Positions 8,229-16,059 are shown, numbered from the stretch's first letter. The stretch is DNA of 32,985 bases from Inquilinus limosus (GCF_002195995.1 NZ_NHON01000070.1:1-32985); one strand, 5' to 3'. Program-made: numbers and translations. The notes: a model not told the origin generated them from the letters alone.

Positions 8229-10037
8229 TTGGCCAAGCACAAGGACAAGAAGCCGCAGCCGCGGCGGATGAGCGACCGCGAGATCAGCCAGCGGCTGCTG
8301 CGCAACTACATCCGGCCGCATTGGCCGAAGGTGGCGATGGCGCTGTTCTGCATGGCGCTGACGGCCGCCGCGACGGCAGCCTCCGCCTGGGTGATGAAGC
8401 CGGTCATCGACGGCATCTTCACCGACCGGAACGCCGCCCTGCTGTGGCCGCTGGCCACCGCGGTGATGGTGATCTTCGTGGTCAAGGCCGTCACCGGCTA
8501 CGCCCAGGGCGTGATCCTGAACAATGTCGGCCGGCTGATCATCGCCGAGTTGCAGGTGCGGATGTTCCGCAACCGGGTGCGGGCCGACCTCGCCACGTTC
8601 CACGAGACCACGTCGGGCCGGATGGTCAGCCACTTCACCAACGACGTGCAGTCGATGTACGGCGCGGTGGCGACCGGCATCACCGGTTTCGGCCGCGACC
8701 TGCTGTCGCTGGTCGCGCTGATCGGGGTGATGTTCTACACCGATATCGAGCTGGCGGCGGTGACCTTCATCATCTTCCCGCTGACCGTGATCCCGGTGAT
8801 GCAGATCGGCAAGCGCATCCGCAAGATCACCGGCAAGACCTTCACCCAGTACGGCTCGCTGAACAACCATCTCGGCCAGGTCTTCCAGGGCATCCGCCAC
8901 GTCAAGGCCTACAACGCCGAGGAGCGCGAGACCGGCCGCGCCGCCAAGATCATCAACGAGGTCTCGCGGCTGCGGCAGAAGGCGATGCGGGTCAGCTCGG
9001 CCACCAACCCGATCCTGGAGATCCTGTCGGGCGTGGCCATCGTCATCGTCATCCTCTATGGCGGCAACGAGGTGATCACCGGCTCGCGCACCACCGGCTC
9101 GTTCTTCGCCTTCATCGCCGCGCTGCTGATGGTCTACGAGCCGCTGAAGCGGCTGGCCAACCTGCACAACACCCTGTCCTCCGGCTTCGCCGCGGCCGAG
9201 CGCGTGTTCGAGACGATCGATTCGGTGCCGGCGATCCGCGACGCGCCGGACGCCATGGCGCTGACCGAATGCCGGGGCCGCATCACCCTGGCCGATGTGC
9301 ATTTCGCCTACAGCCCGAAGATCCCGGCGCTGCGCGGGGTGACGCTGGAGGTGCCGGCCGGCAAGACCGCGGCGCTGGTCGGCCCGTCCGGCGCCGGCAA
9401 GTCGACCATCCTGAACCTGATCCCGCGCTTCTACGACGTGACCGGCGGCACTGTGGCGATCGACGGCCACGACGTCCGCGACCTGACCCTGCATTCGCTG
9501 CGCGACCACATGGCCCTGGTCAGCCAGGAAGTGACGCTGTTCGACGACACGGTGCGCGCCAACATCGCCTATTCCCGCCCCTCGGCGACGCGGGAGGAGA
9601 TCGAGGCCGCGGCCAAGGCGGCGGCGGCGCACGACTTCATCCTGCGCCTGCCCAAGGGCTACGACACCATGGTCGGGGAGCAGGGGGTGAAGCTGTCCGG
9701 CGGGCAGCGCCAGCGCCTGTCGATCGCCCGGGCGATGCTGAAGAACGCGCCGATCCTGCTGCTGGACGAGGCGACATCGGCCCTGGACACGGAGAGCGAG
9801 CGGCAGGTGCAGGCCGCGCTGACCCAGCTGATGGCCGGGCGCACCACGCTGATGATCGCGCACCGCCTGTCGACGGTGCGCAACGCCGACCTGATCTATG
9901 TGCTGGACCATGGCCGGGTGGCCGAGGTCGGCAGTCACGCGGAGCTGATCGCCGCCGGCGGGCTGTACGCCCGGCTGTGGACGATGCAGACCGCCGATGA
10001 CGAAGAGCTGGCCGCGCTGTCGGCCGAGCCGATCTGA
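8229..10037 (+). CDS. MsbA-like ABC transporter, fused permease and ATPase (602 aa)
   Basis: An inner-membrane exporter half-transporter that works as a homodimer. Residues about 25-310 hold six membrane segments, and the C-terminal ATPase contains Walker A GPSGAGKST (385-393), signature LSGGQRQR (from 489), Walker B ILLLDE (509-514) and IAHRLST. The length and order are those of MsbA and related lipid or drug exporters. Cargo cannot be decided; lipid A flipping is the default for the nearest characterised relatives. The start is probably TTG at 8229, since that adds a basic N-terminus (AKHKDKKPQPRR). The first ATG is 8268, and neither has a strong ribosome binding site. A small membrane protein follows after 14 bp. 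Confidence 0.88.
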   Translation: MAKHKDKKPQPRRMSDREISQRLLRNYIRPHWPKVAMALFCMALTAAATAASAWVMKPVIDGIFTDRNAALLWPLATAVMVIFVVKAVTGYAQGVILNNVGRLIIAELQVRMFRNRVRADLATFHETTSGRMVSHFTNDVQSMYGAVATGITGFGRDLLSLVALIGVMFYTDIELAAVTFIIFPLTVIPVMQIGKRIRKITGKTFTQYGSLNNHLGQVFQGIRHVKAYNAEERETGRAAKIINEVSRLRQKAMRVSSATNPILEILSGVAIVIVILYGGNEVITGSRTTGSFFAFIAALLMVYEPLKRLANLHNTLSSGFAAAERVFETIDSVPAIRDAPDAMALTECRGRITLADVHFAYSPKIPALRGVTLEVPAGKTAALVGPSGAGKSTILNLIPRFYDVTGGTVAIDGHDVRDLTLHSLRDHMALVSQEVTLFDDTVRANIAYSRPSATREEIEAAAKAAAAHDFILRLPKGYDTMVGEQGVKLSGGQRQRLSIARAMLKNAPILLLDEATSALDTESERQVQAALTQLMAGRTTLMIAHRLSTVRNADLIYVLDHGRVAEVGSHAELIAAGGLYARLWTMQTADDEELAALSAEPI

Positions 10038-10051
10038 GCGAAGGGGAAGAG

Positions 10052-10213
10052 ATGGACGAGACCGAAACGCTGCGGCAGCGCCTGCGCGGGATGCGCTGGT
10101 TCGCCGTCTGGGCGCTGATCTTCGGCCTCGGCATCGGCTTCTATGCCGGCTTCACCCTCGGCGTCGACACCGCCCGCGACGCCGCCACACTGACGGCGCC
10201 GAAGGCGGGGTAA
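10052..10213 (+). CDS. Small single-span membrane protein (53 aa)
   Basis: ATG at 10052 is preceded by AAGGGGAAGAG, a good ribosome binding site. It opens a 53-codon frame beginning MDETETLRQRLRGMRWFAVW. There is a charged N-terminus, then one hydrophobic, glycine-rich segment (about 16-38, WFAVWALIFGLGIGFYAGFTLG) and a short polar tail. It starts 14 bp after the exporter stop codon, so it is very likely co-transcribed and may be an accessory or stability partner of the transporter. I do not recognise a family. Spacing, ribosome binding site and a clean membrane segment argue that it is real. Confidence 0.6.
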   Translation: MDETETLRQRLRGMRWFAVWALIFGLGIGFYAGFTLGVDTARDAATLTAPKAG

Positions 10214-10263
10214 CTGGTCAGACGACTCTGAGTGAGATCACGCTGTAAGGACCGCACCGGGCG

Positions 10264-10439
10264 TTGCCTCTCCCGCTTGCGAGACTTTTTCAGAATTCCC
10301 AACACCGTCATTGCGAGCGCAGCGAAGCAATCCAGGGGCCGGTGCGCACCGGCCCCTGGATTGCTTCGTCGGCTTCGCCTCCTCGCAATGACGGCGAGGG
10401 GTAGGCGTTATGAAAAGGTCTCGCAAGCGCGAGAGGCAA
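10264..10439. repeat. Nested palindromic repeat, GTCATTGCGAG family with TTGCCTCTCCCGC ends
   Basis: This 176-bp symmetric element fills the gap between the small membrane gene and the convergent oxidoreductase gene. The outer arms (10264-10292 and 10411-10439) begin TTGCCTCTCCCGCTTGCG and are inverted copies with few mismatches. The inner arms start CCGTCATTGCGAG and end CTCGCAATGACGG (10305-10394). The centre GGGGCCGGTGC/GCACCGGCCCC (10335-10356) is a perfect palindrome. The inner part is related to 22617-22710. The outer ends share their sequence with the element at 25899-26032. It could form a very long hairpin in transcripts from either side. Confidence 0.85.
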
Positions 10440-10455
10440 TCCGGCTCCAGACCGA

Positions 10456-11556
10456 TCAGGCGGCGGCCTTCTCCAGCGTCGGATAGTCGGTGTAGCCGCG
10501 CTCGGTGCCGCCGTAGAAGGTGGTCTGGTCCGGCGTGTTCAGCCGCGCGTCGAGCCGCAGCCGCTCGACCAGGTCCGGATTGGCGATGAACAGCTTGCCG
10601 AAGGCGACGAGGTCGGCGCGGCCGCTCTCCACCGCGTCGATCGCCAGGTCCCGGTCATAGCCGTTGTTGGCGATGTAGCTGCCGCGGAACAGCCGGCGCA
10701 GCGCCTGGATGTCGGCGCCGGGCGGCAGCTCGCGGGTGCCGCCGGTCTGGCCCTCGACCATGTGCAGGTAGCCGAGGCCGAGATCGCTCAGCCCCTCGAT
10801 GGCGCGGCCGAAGGTCGCCATCGGGTCGCTGTCGGCGATGTCGCCGAAATTGGAGAAGGGCGACAGGCGCACGCCGACCCGACCGGGCGTCCAGACGCCG
10901 GCCACCGCCTCCGCCACCTCCAGCAGCAGCCGGGCGCGGTTGGCGGCGGAGCCGCCATAGGCGTCGGTGCGCTGGTTGGTGCCGTCGGCCAGGAACTGGT
11001 GCAGCAGATAGCCGTTGGCGGCGTGGAGCTCGACCGCGTCGAAGCCGGCCTCCTTGGCGTTGCGCGCGGCCTGGACATAGTCGCCGACGATGCGCGGCAG
11101 CTCCGCCGTGTCCAGCGCCCGCGGCGCCGAGGTCGGGACGAAGCCCTCGCCGTCATAGACCCGGCTGTGCTCGGCGGCGATCGCCGAGGGGCCGACCGGC
11201 GCGGCCCGGCCCGGCTGCAGCACGGTGTGCGAGATCCGGCCGACATGCCAGAGCTGGGCGGCGATCCGGCCGCCGGCCTTGTGCACGGCGTCGGTCACCA
11301 GCCGCCAGCCGACCACCTGCTCCGGGCTGTGGATGCCCGGGGTCCAGGCATAACCCTTGCCCTCCGGCGAGATCTGCGTGCCTTCGGAGATCAGCAGGCC
11401 GGCCGTGGCACGCTGGGCGTAGTACTCGGCGTTCAGCGCATGCGGCACATCGCCGTCGCGCAGCGCCCGGTTGCGCGTCAGCGGCGCCATCACCAGCCGG
11501 TTCGGGACATCGAGGTCGCCGATCCGGGTCGGCGTGAACAGCTTCGGGGTCGTCAT
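10456..11556 (-). CDS. nemA: Old Yellow Enzyme family NADH:flavin oxidoreductase (366 aa)
   Basis: An FMN-dependent ene-reductase acting on electrophiles such as N-ethylmaleimide, alpha,beta-unsaturated carbonyls or nitrate esters. The classical-group features are Thr27 in APLTRNRA, QLWHVGR (101-107), and the substrate-binding pair His178/Asn181 in ELHAANGYLLHQF. The ATG at 11556 is chosen because GGAGAG lies 7 bases upstream. An upstream in-frame ATG at 11574 would add six residues that the family lacks. The gene follows tetR on the same strand with an 81-bp gap containing a palindrome, the arrangement of NemR-NemA in enterobacteria. The gene symbol is by homology and context. Confidence 0.88.
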   Translation of the reverse strand: MTTPKLFTPTRIGDLDVPNRLVMAPLTRNRALRDGDVPHALNAEYYAQRATAGLLISEGTQISPEGKGYAWTPGIHSPEQVVGWRLVTDAVHKAGGRIAAQLWHVGRISHTVLQPGRAAPVGPSAIAAEHSRVYDGEGFVPTSAPRALDTAELPRIVGDYVQAARNAKEAGFDAVELHAANGYLLHQFLADGTNQRTDAYGGSAANRARLLLEVAEAVAGVWTPGRVGVRLSPFSNFGDIADSDPMATFGRAIEGLSDLGLGYLHMVEGQTGGTRELPPGADIQALRRLFRGSYIANNGYDRDLAIDAVESGRADLVAFGKLFIANPDLVERLRLDARLNTPDQTTFYGGTERGYTDYPTLEKAAA

Positions 11557-11583
11557 GGGTCTCTCCAGTGTCATACTAATTCG

Positions 11584-11597
11584 GGACCAACTGGTCC
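11584..11597. promoter_or_regulatory. Probable TetR operator upstream of the ene-reductase gene
   Basis: GGACCAACTGGTCC has perfect arms GGACCA/TGGTCC around AC. It is immediately followed by AAAATTGGT, so a second overlapping half-pair is possible. It sits 27 bp upstream of the oxidoreductase start. A looser relative, GGACCGTCCGTTCC, lies just upstream of tetR at about 12223-12236. This fits a regulator that represses both its own gene and the enzyme gene. Confidence 0.6.
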
Positions 11598-11637
11598 AAA
11601 ATTGGTTGCGAAAGGCGGCGACGGGTTGGGGCCGGCG

Positions 11638-12213
11638 CTACCGCATCAGCGGCTCGGCGGCGGCCAGGAGATCATCGATCGCGGCGGGCGCGGTGCCCGC
11701 CTTGTGCATCACGCAGGCGCCGAAGGCGATGGCCAGCAGGCCGCGGGCCCGCGCCGCCGTCACCTCGTCGACCTCGCCGCCGGCCTGACGCGCCAGCAGC
11801 CCGGCCAGAAGCCCCTCCAGCCGCTCCAGATGGCGGCGGCTCAGCCCCTCGACCTCCGAGTCGTGCGGTGCCAGCTCGACCGTGCTGTTGATCAGGAAAC
11901 AGCCCTCGCGGCTGCCGCGCGAATTCGAGATCGCGACAACGGCGGCGCGCAGGGCGCGGCCGGGGTCCGGCTCGCCCGCCACCAGCTGCTGCAGCAGGGC
12001 GAACCGCGAATCGTTGTAACGCTGGATCGCCGCGAGCAGGACATCGTGCTTGGAGCCGAAGCAGCCGTAGAAGCTGCTGCGGCTGAGATCCATCGCCCGG
12101 GTCAGGTCGTCCAGCGACGTCGCCTCATAGCCCTGGCGCCAGAACAGGGTCATCGCCGTGTCGAGCGCGGTGTCCCTGTCGAATTCACGAGGCCGGCCGG
12201 GATGCGATGTCAT
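11638..12213 (-). CDS. TetR-family repressor, NemR-like (191 aa)
   Basis: A one-domain DNA-binding N-terminus with the TetR helix-turn-helix (ALDTAMTLFWRQGYEATSLDDLTRAMDLSRSSFYGCFGSKHDVL, about 16-60) is followed by a helical ligand-binding domain. There is a cysteine in REGCFLINS (about position 105), a segment common in TetR proteins that sense electrophiles, plus two others. It precedes the ene-reductase gene on the same strand. A redox- or electrophile-responsive repressor of that enzyme is the simplest reading. The specific inducer is not deducible. Confidence 0.82.
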   Translation of the reverse strand: MTSHPGRPREFDRDTALDTAMTLFWRQGYEATSLDDLTRAMDLSRSSFYGCFGSKHDVLLAAIQRYNDSRFALLQQLVAGEPDPGRALRAAVVAISNSRGSREGCFLINSTVELAPHDSEVEGLSRRHLERLEGLLAGLLARQAGGEVDEVTAARARGLLAIAFGACVMHKAGTAPAAIDDLLAAAEPLMR

Positions 12214-12329
12214 GACCGAAATGTGGACCGTCCGTTCCGGAATACAAGCGGGCTTCGTATCGTTTTGTTTCCGCGCCTGGAACTCGCGCTCCGGCGAAGC
12301 GATATGAGAGAGGGGTGGTGGAGGAATGG

Positions 12330-12716
12330 ATGGCCGGCAACGGTCCGCGATACCAGTTCGACCCGGCGGCGCTCGAGCGCAACCTGTCCGGCTTCGACGA
12401 TGCCGCCCGCCGGGCGATGCTGGACGATCTGGTGGACGAGCTGCGCGACCGGGCCGAGGCGATCACCGTCGCGGCCGGCGCCGGTGATCGCGAGGCGCTG
12501 GCGCTGGAAGCCTATGCCCTGCGCTCCTGCGCCGCGATCTGCGGCGCCCGGGCGCTGATCGACCTGGCCGAATCGCTCGGCGACAAGGGTGGCAGCCGGC
12601 CGGGCCGCCCCCAGGAGCTGGCCAAGGTGGCCAGGGCCCGAGTGGCCGAGACCGTCAGGGCGCTGGAGCTGTGGCGGAGCGGCGAGACGGAACGGAGGCC
12701 AGAGGAGGAGTGCTGA
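12330..12716 (+). CDS. Degenerate HPt-like protein lacking the phospho-histidine (128 aa)
   Basis: A mainly helical protein whose segment GDREALALEAYALRSCAAICGARALIDLAESL (about 52-83) has the spacing of a histidine phosphotransfer domain (AHxLKGSAxxxGA). The phospho-accepting His is Tyr62 (codon TAT, one base from CAT). If the domain assignment is right, the protein cannot relay phosphate and may be a binding decoy or scaffold. ATG at 12330 is preferred because GGAGG lies 6-7 bases upstream; GTG codons at 12315 and 12318 are alternatives. The last 62 bp overlap the end of the convergent binding-protein gene. The family call rests on pattern only. Confidence 0.5.
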   Translation: MAGNGPRYQFDPAALERNLSGFDDAARRAMLDDLVDELRDRAEAITVAAGAGDREALALEAYALRSCAAICGARALIDLAESLGDKGGSRPGRPQELAKVARARVAETVRALELWRSGETERRPEEEC

Positions 12717-13500
12717 CCGGCTGCGGCGGGATGGCGTCGTAATCGGCCTCGCCCAGGAGTTCGATGCCCTCGATCAGCAGCGCCGCCCGCGCCTCGGCCA
12801 GCGCCGGATCGGCCAGGACGCCGCGGAGGGCCGCGCGCAACGCCTCGACCGTCTCGTCCGACGCATCCCGGCGCGTCACCAGCGGCAGGCCGGGCGCCGT
12901 CGCGGTCCGGCCGATCGCGCGCAGCCCGGCCGTGGCTGCGGGGCGATACCGCTGCAACAGGGCGTAGGTGACGCAGTCGATCGCGGCGATATCGGCGTCC
13001 CCCGCCGCCACCGCCGCCAGGCTGTCGACATGGGCGCCGGTCACCAGCGCGGCGCGGAAGAACCGGTCCGGCGGCTCAGGCAGCACCGCGGCCAGCGCCA
13101 CCCAGCCTGAGAGGCTGCCCCATTCATTGACGGCGCAGACGCTGCCGCCGAAGTCCGCCAGCCCCGTGCCCGGCGCATCCTCGCGCACCACCAGCAGGCT
13201 GCTGTAGCGCGGGCCGTCGCAGCCAGGGGCGCTGTAGCAGGGCGTCGCCACCAGCCGCAGCCGGTCGCGATGACGCCGGACATAGGGGTTGCCGCAGGTC
13301 TGGCTGAGCAGCAGCGCCGGGTCGGTCCAGAGATCGGGCAGGCTGGATTCGCGGTCCAGGGCCGGCGCCGCCGCGATCCCCGCGGCCGACAGGCGCGCCG
13401 CCACCGCAGCCCACAGCGCGTCGGTGGCCCAGCGCACCTCCGGAAAGTCGTACATCGGGAGACTGGCCGTGCCCGGCACGGCCGTGGTCGCAGATGTCAC
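12655..13500 (-). CDS. PhnD-like substrate-binding protein, apparently cytosolic (281 aa)
   Basis: Resembles the phosphate/phosphonate ABC binding-protein superfamily (PhnD-like). It starts TSATTAVPGTASLPMYDFPEV and has the internal motif TCGNPYVRRHRDRLRLVATPCYSAPGCDGP. A later segment reads ADIAAIDCVTYALLQRY, typical of the second lobe. No signal peptide, lipobox or membrane segment is present, and no ABC permease or ATPase gene is nearby, so it may bind a ligand in the cytoplasm or act in a non-transport role. GTG at 13500 overlaps the desaturase stop codon by four bases (GTGA). ATG at 13455 is the alternative start but would drop the conserved ASLPMYD segment. The C-terminal 62 bp overlap a convergent gene. 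Confidence 0.7.
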   Translation of the reverse strand: MTSATTAVPGTASLPMYDFPEVRWATDALWAAVAARLSAAGIAAAPALDRESSLPDLWTDPALLLSQTCGNPYVRRHRDRLRLVATPCYSAPGCDGPRYSSLLVVREDAPGTGLADFGGSVCAVNEWGSLSGWVALAAVLPEPPDRFFRAALVTGAHVDSLAAVAAGDADIAAIDCVTYALLQRYRPAATAGLRAIGRTATAPGLPLVTRRDASDETVEALRAALRGVLADPALAEARAALLIEGIELLGEADYDAIPPQPVSTPPLASVPSRRSATAPAP

Positions 13501-14408
13501 TTGGCGCGCCGCTCCGCGTCGAAATCGGGATGGACCGGCGCGTCGACCGGGCGCAGCAGGAAACGCCGGACGATCTCGCCATAGCCCTTGTACAGCCCCG
13601 CCCCCCGCGCAGCGAGGCCGGCGGAGTCGTTGGCAGCGGCGAAGCGCGGCAGCCGGTACCAGGCCAGGCCCGGACGAGCGTGATGCGCCACATGCAGGTT
13701 GTTGTTGAGGAACAGCAGCGAGAAGAACGGCCCGGACGCCACCACCGCGGTGCGCAGGCCCTCCGGCCCGGCGCGGTGCTCGGCGAAGGAGCGCAGCAGC
13801 GACAGCGCGGTGCCGGCATAGCAGGTGACGACATAGAGGATCGGCGAGACCCCGAAGCCGACCGAGACCACGGCCAGCACCGCCGCGGCGCCGGCCAGAT
13901 GCGCCGCCCAGACGGCGCGCGCCTTGCGGTCGCGGCGCAGCTTCGGCAGATCTTCCGCCCACAGCCCGTACCAGGCCAGGGCCGGGCCGATCAGGAAGCG
14001 CCCCAGCAGCGTGCGGTTGAAATGCAGCACCGCCCGCCCGGCCGGGCTGAGCGACGACCAATGGTCGTCGGTGACGTAGTAGCTCTCGGGGTCCTCGACC
14101 GGCGAGGTCAGGTGGGCGTCGCGGTGATGGTGCAGATGCAGGTCGCGGTAGGCGGCGTAGGGCAGCCACAGCGACAGCGGCGGGAAGCCGATCGCGGCGT
14201 TGATCCGGCGCGACCGCGTCGGGTGGCCGTGGATGGTTTCGTGCTGCAGCGACCCGTGCCAGGCCAGCAGCACCGCCCCGGCGGCGATGAAGAGCGGCGC
14301 CGGGATCGCCGCGTGGAACCAGAGCAGGACCAGCCAGCCGCCATAGATCGCGGCCGCCACCGCCCAGGTCGGCCCTTCGAAGCTGTCTCGTCTCACCGTG
14401 TCCGCCAT
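13497..14408 (-). CDS. Membrane fatty acid desaturase (303 aa)
   Basis: A di-iron integral-membrane desaturase or hydroxylase. All three histidine clusters are present: HETIHGH (56-62), HLHHH (91-95) and HVAHH (239-243), with a further His211 in SFAEHRA. Hydrophobic segments lie at about 14-50, 70-87, 132-150 and 166-205. The start at 14408 has AAGGGGA eight bases upstream. It is translationally coupled to the PhnD-like gene and divergent from an XRE regulator, so these three probably form one unit. Fatty-acid position specificity, or use of another lipid or carotenoid substrate, cannot be told. Confidence 0.85.
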   Translation of the reverse strand: MADTVRRDSFEGPTWAVAAAIYGGWLVLLWFHAAIPAPLFIAAGAVLLAWHGSLQHETIHGHPTRSRRINAAIGFPPLSLWLPYAAYRDLHLHHHRDAHLTSPVEDPESYYVTDDHWSSLSPAGRAVLHFNRTLLGRFLIGPALAWYGLWAEDLPKLRRDRKARAVWAAHLAGAAAVLAVVSVGFGVSPILYVVTCYAGTALSLLRSFAEHRAGPEGLRTAVVASGPFFSLLFLNNNLHVAHHARPGLAWYRLPRFAAANDSAGLAARGAGLYKGYGEIVRRFLLRPVDAPVHPDFDAERRAK

Positions 14409-14528
14409 GGTCCCGATCCCCTTCCGAGACAGGCTGTCGTGAAACGGTCATGTCGGACAATGCGATAATGCGCACAAAACGACGCGCTTGATGTACTTTC
14501 ATCCAGGCCGCTGGAAACTCGCACAATT

Positions 14529-14541
14529 TGTTTCGGAAACA
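14529..14541. promoter_or_regulatory. Palindrome next to the XRE start, likely operator
   Basis: TGTTTCGGAAACA is a perfect 13-bp palindrome around one central G, ending 5 bases before the XRE ATG at 14547. A shorter sibling, TGTCGGACA, lies at 14451-14459 in the same divergent gap, nearer the desaturase start. Two similar sites flanking a divergent promoter region are typical for a regulator controlling itself and its neighbour. No ribosome binding site is visible before 14547, so the transcript could be leaderless. Confidence 0.5.
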
Positions 14542-14546
14542 CCGCA

Positions 14547-15401
14547 ATGGCGCAGTCCCGCCACGACATGATCGAGACCTTCCGGGCCCGGCTGGAGGAG
14601 ATCATCGCCACCTCGGGCCAGAGCCGCAGCGCCTTCGCCGCCGCGGTCGGGATGGACCGGTCGACGCTGTCGCAGATCCTGTCGCCGGCCAATGACCGGC
14701 TGCCGCGGGCCGAGACCCTGGCGGCGATCGCGGCCGCCCGCCAGGTCAGCATCGACTGGCTCTTGGGGCTGAGCCAGCGCGGACCCCTCTCCGCCGACAT
14801 CCTGCCGGAGCGGCTGGCGATCGAGCGCGACGCGCAATGGACCGATGACGAGCGGCTGATCGCCTGGCATCGCGAGGCGATCGGCTACAAGATCCGCCAT
14901 GTCCCCACCACCCTGCCGGACATCCTCAAGAACCGCGACGTGATCCGGCACGAGCTGGAGCATTTCGCCGGGGCGGGGCCGGAGCAGCGGATCGAGACCG
15001 CCGCCGCCCGGCTGGCCTATCAGCGCCGGCCGGAGACCGACATGGAGGTGTGCAACTCGATCCAGGCGATCGAGGGCTTCGCCCGCGGCGAGGGCATCTG
15101 GCACGACCTGGACACCACCGTCCGCGCCCGCCAGCTGGACCATATGATCGCGCTGGTGGAGGAGCTGTACCCGACCTTCCGCTGGTTCTTCTACGACGGC
15201 CGGCAGCATTATTCGGTGCCGGTGACGGTGTTCGGGCCGCTGCGGGCGGTGCTCTATCTCGGCGGCATGTATTTCCTGTTCAACTCGACCGAGCATATCC
15301 GCGCCCTGTCGGAGCATTTCGACAGCCTGATCCGCGGCGCCATCGTCCAGCCGCCCGACGTGCCCAAGCTGCTGCGCCGGCTGCGGGCGCGGCTGGGGTA
15401 G
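14547..15401 (+). CDS. XRE-type HTH regulator with C-terminal sensor-like domain (284 aa)
   Basis: The N-terminus holds an XRE/Cro helix-turn-helix (MIETFRARLEEIIATSGQSRSAFAAAVGMDRSTLSQIL, about 8-46). The remaining 200 residues look like a helical plus alpha/beta domain of unknown ligand (for example HWSV-like segments YPTFRWFFYDGRQHYSVPVTVFGPLRAVLYLGG). It is divergent from the desaturase and the PhnD-like gene with a 138-bp shared promoter region carrying palindromes, so it likely regulates them. The stop codon is one base from the stop of the convergent tetR. The function of the C-terminal domain is not recognised. Confidence 0.75.
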   Translation: MAQSRHDMIETFRARLEEIIATSGQSRSAFAAAVGMDRSTLSQILSPANDRLPRAETLAAIAAARQVSIDWLLGLSQRGPLSADILPERLAIERDAQWTDDERLIAWHREAIGYKIRHVPTTLPDILKNRDVIRHELEHFAGAGPEQRIETAAARLAYQRRPETDMEVCNSIQAIEGFARGEGIWHDLDTTVRARQLDHMIALVEELYPTFRWFFYDGRQHYSVPVTVFGPLRAVLYLGGMYFLFNSTEHIRALSEHFDSLIRGAIVQPPDVPKLLRRLRARLG

Positions 15402-15402
15402 A

Positions 15403-16029
15403 TCAGACGTAGGGCGTCCCGGCGAGCGCGGCGTCGACGCCGGCGAAGCCGCGGTCCATCACGCTCATGAAGGCCGGTCCGGGCTCCCGGTTCTCGCGGA
15501 AGGCGCGAAGCGCCTCGCCATAGGCCACCACCAGCGTCGCCACCAGCATCGTCGCCCCAAGGCGCGCGCCGGGATCGGAGCGCGGCCTGCCCGCCGCGCC
15601 GGCCAGCATTCCGGCGAGATCATCGGCCAGCGTCACCTGCAGCTCACAGGCGCGCGCCGTGAGCGCCGGGCTCTCCGCGACCATGCGCCAGAACCGGACG
15701 GGCCGGTCGGACATCCGGAACAGCGGGTGCCCGCTGTTCGCCAGCCCGCGCATCAGCGCCTGGAACGCGGCGACCGGCGGCTGCCCGCCGCGTCCGGCGA
15801 TCGCCTCCCGCGCCAGGGCCCGGGCTTCCTCCTCGCGATCGAAGACCAGGTCCTCCTTGCGGGGGAAGTAGTTGAACACGGTCTTCCGGGCGACCTCAGC
15901 CTCCTCCGCGATATCGGCGACGGACACCTTGTCGAAGCCGCGCTCGACGAACAGGCGCGTCGCGACGTTGGAGATCGCCTGGCGCGTCATCTCCTTCTTG
16001 CGGTCTCGGAGTCCGGGTCGGTTTGACAT
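15403..16029 (-). CDS. TetR-family regulator (208 aa)
   Basis: The N-terminal HTH reads RQAISNVATRLFVERGFDKVSVADIAEEAEVARKTVFNYFPRKEDLVF (about 15-62), with the canonical FNYFPRKEDL that ends the TetR DNA-binding domain. The C-terminal helical domain is variable. ATG at 16029 gives the normal length, and frame extension upstream lacks family resemblance. It is divergent from the FAD monooxygenase, with an A/T-rich palindrome in the 92-bp gap, so repression of that gene, released by its aromatic substrate or a related compound, is likely. Confidence 0.85.
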   Translation of the reverse strand: MSNRPGLRDRKKEMTRQAISNVATRLFVERGFDKVSVADIAEEAEVARKTVFNYFPRKEDLVFDREEEARALAREAIAGRGGQPPVAAFQALMRGLANSGHPLFRMSDRPVRFWRMVAESPALTARACELQVTLADDLAGMLAGAAGRPRSDPGARLGATMLVATLVVAYGEALRAFRENREPGPAFMSVMDRGFAGVDAALAGTPYV

Positions 16030-16047
16030 GGCAAGGCTTATACCATA

Positions 16048-16059
16048 TATAAATTTATA
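16048..16059. promoter_or_regulatory. A/T-rich palindrome between tetR and monooxygenase genes
   Basis: TATAAATTTATA is a perfect 12-bp palindrome in an A/T-rich island (16037-16075) inside very GC-rich DNA. Nearby TTTACACTGAG and TATACTCAGTGTAAA form a looser inverted pair. The island probably contains overlapping promoters for the divergent genes and the repressor site. Which palindrome is the operator is not certain. Confidence 0.5.

Noticed and set aside
13501-14547. Possible fusion of the PhnD-like protein with an upstream 350-codon extension.
   Set aside because: The extension runs in another frame across the intact desaturase gene. The GTGA overlap start at 13500 explains the protein.
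15361-15410. Possible terminator between the convergent XRE and TetR genes.
   Set aside because: The two stops are one base apart and no hairpin with a T-run is visible.
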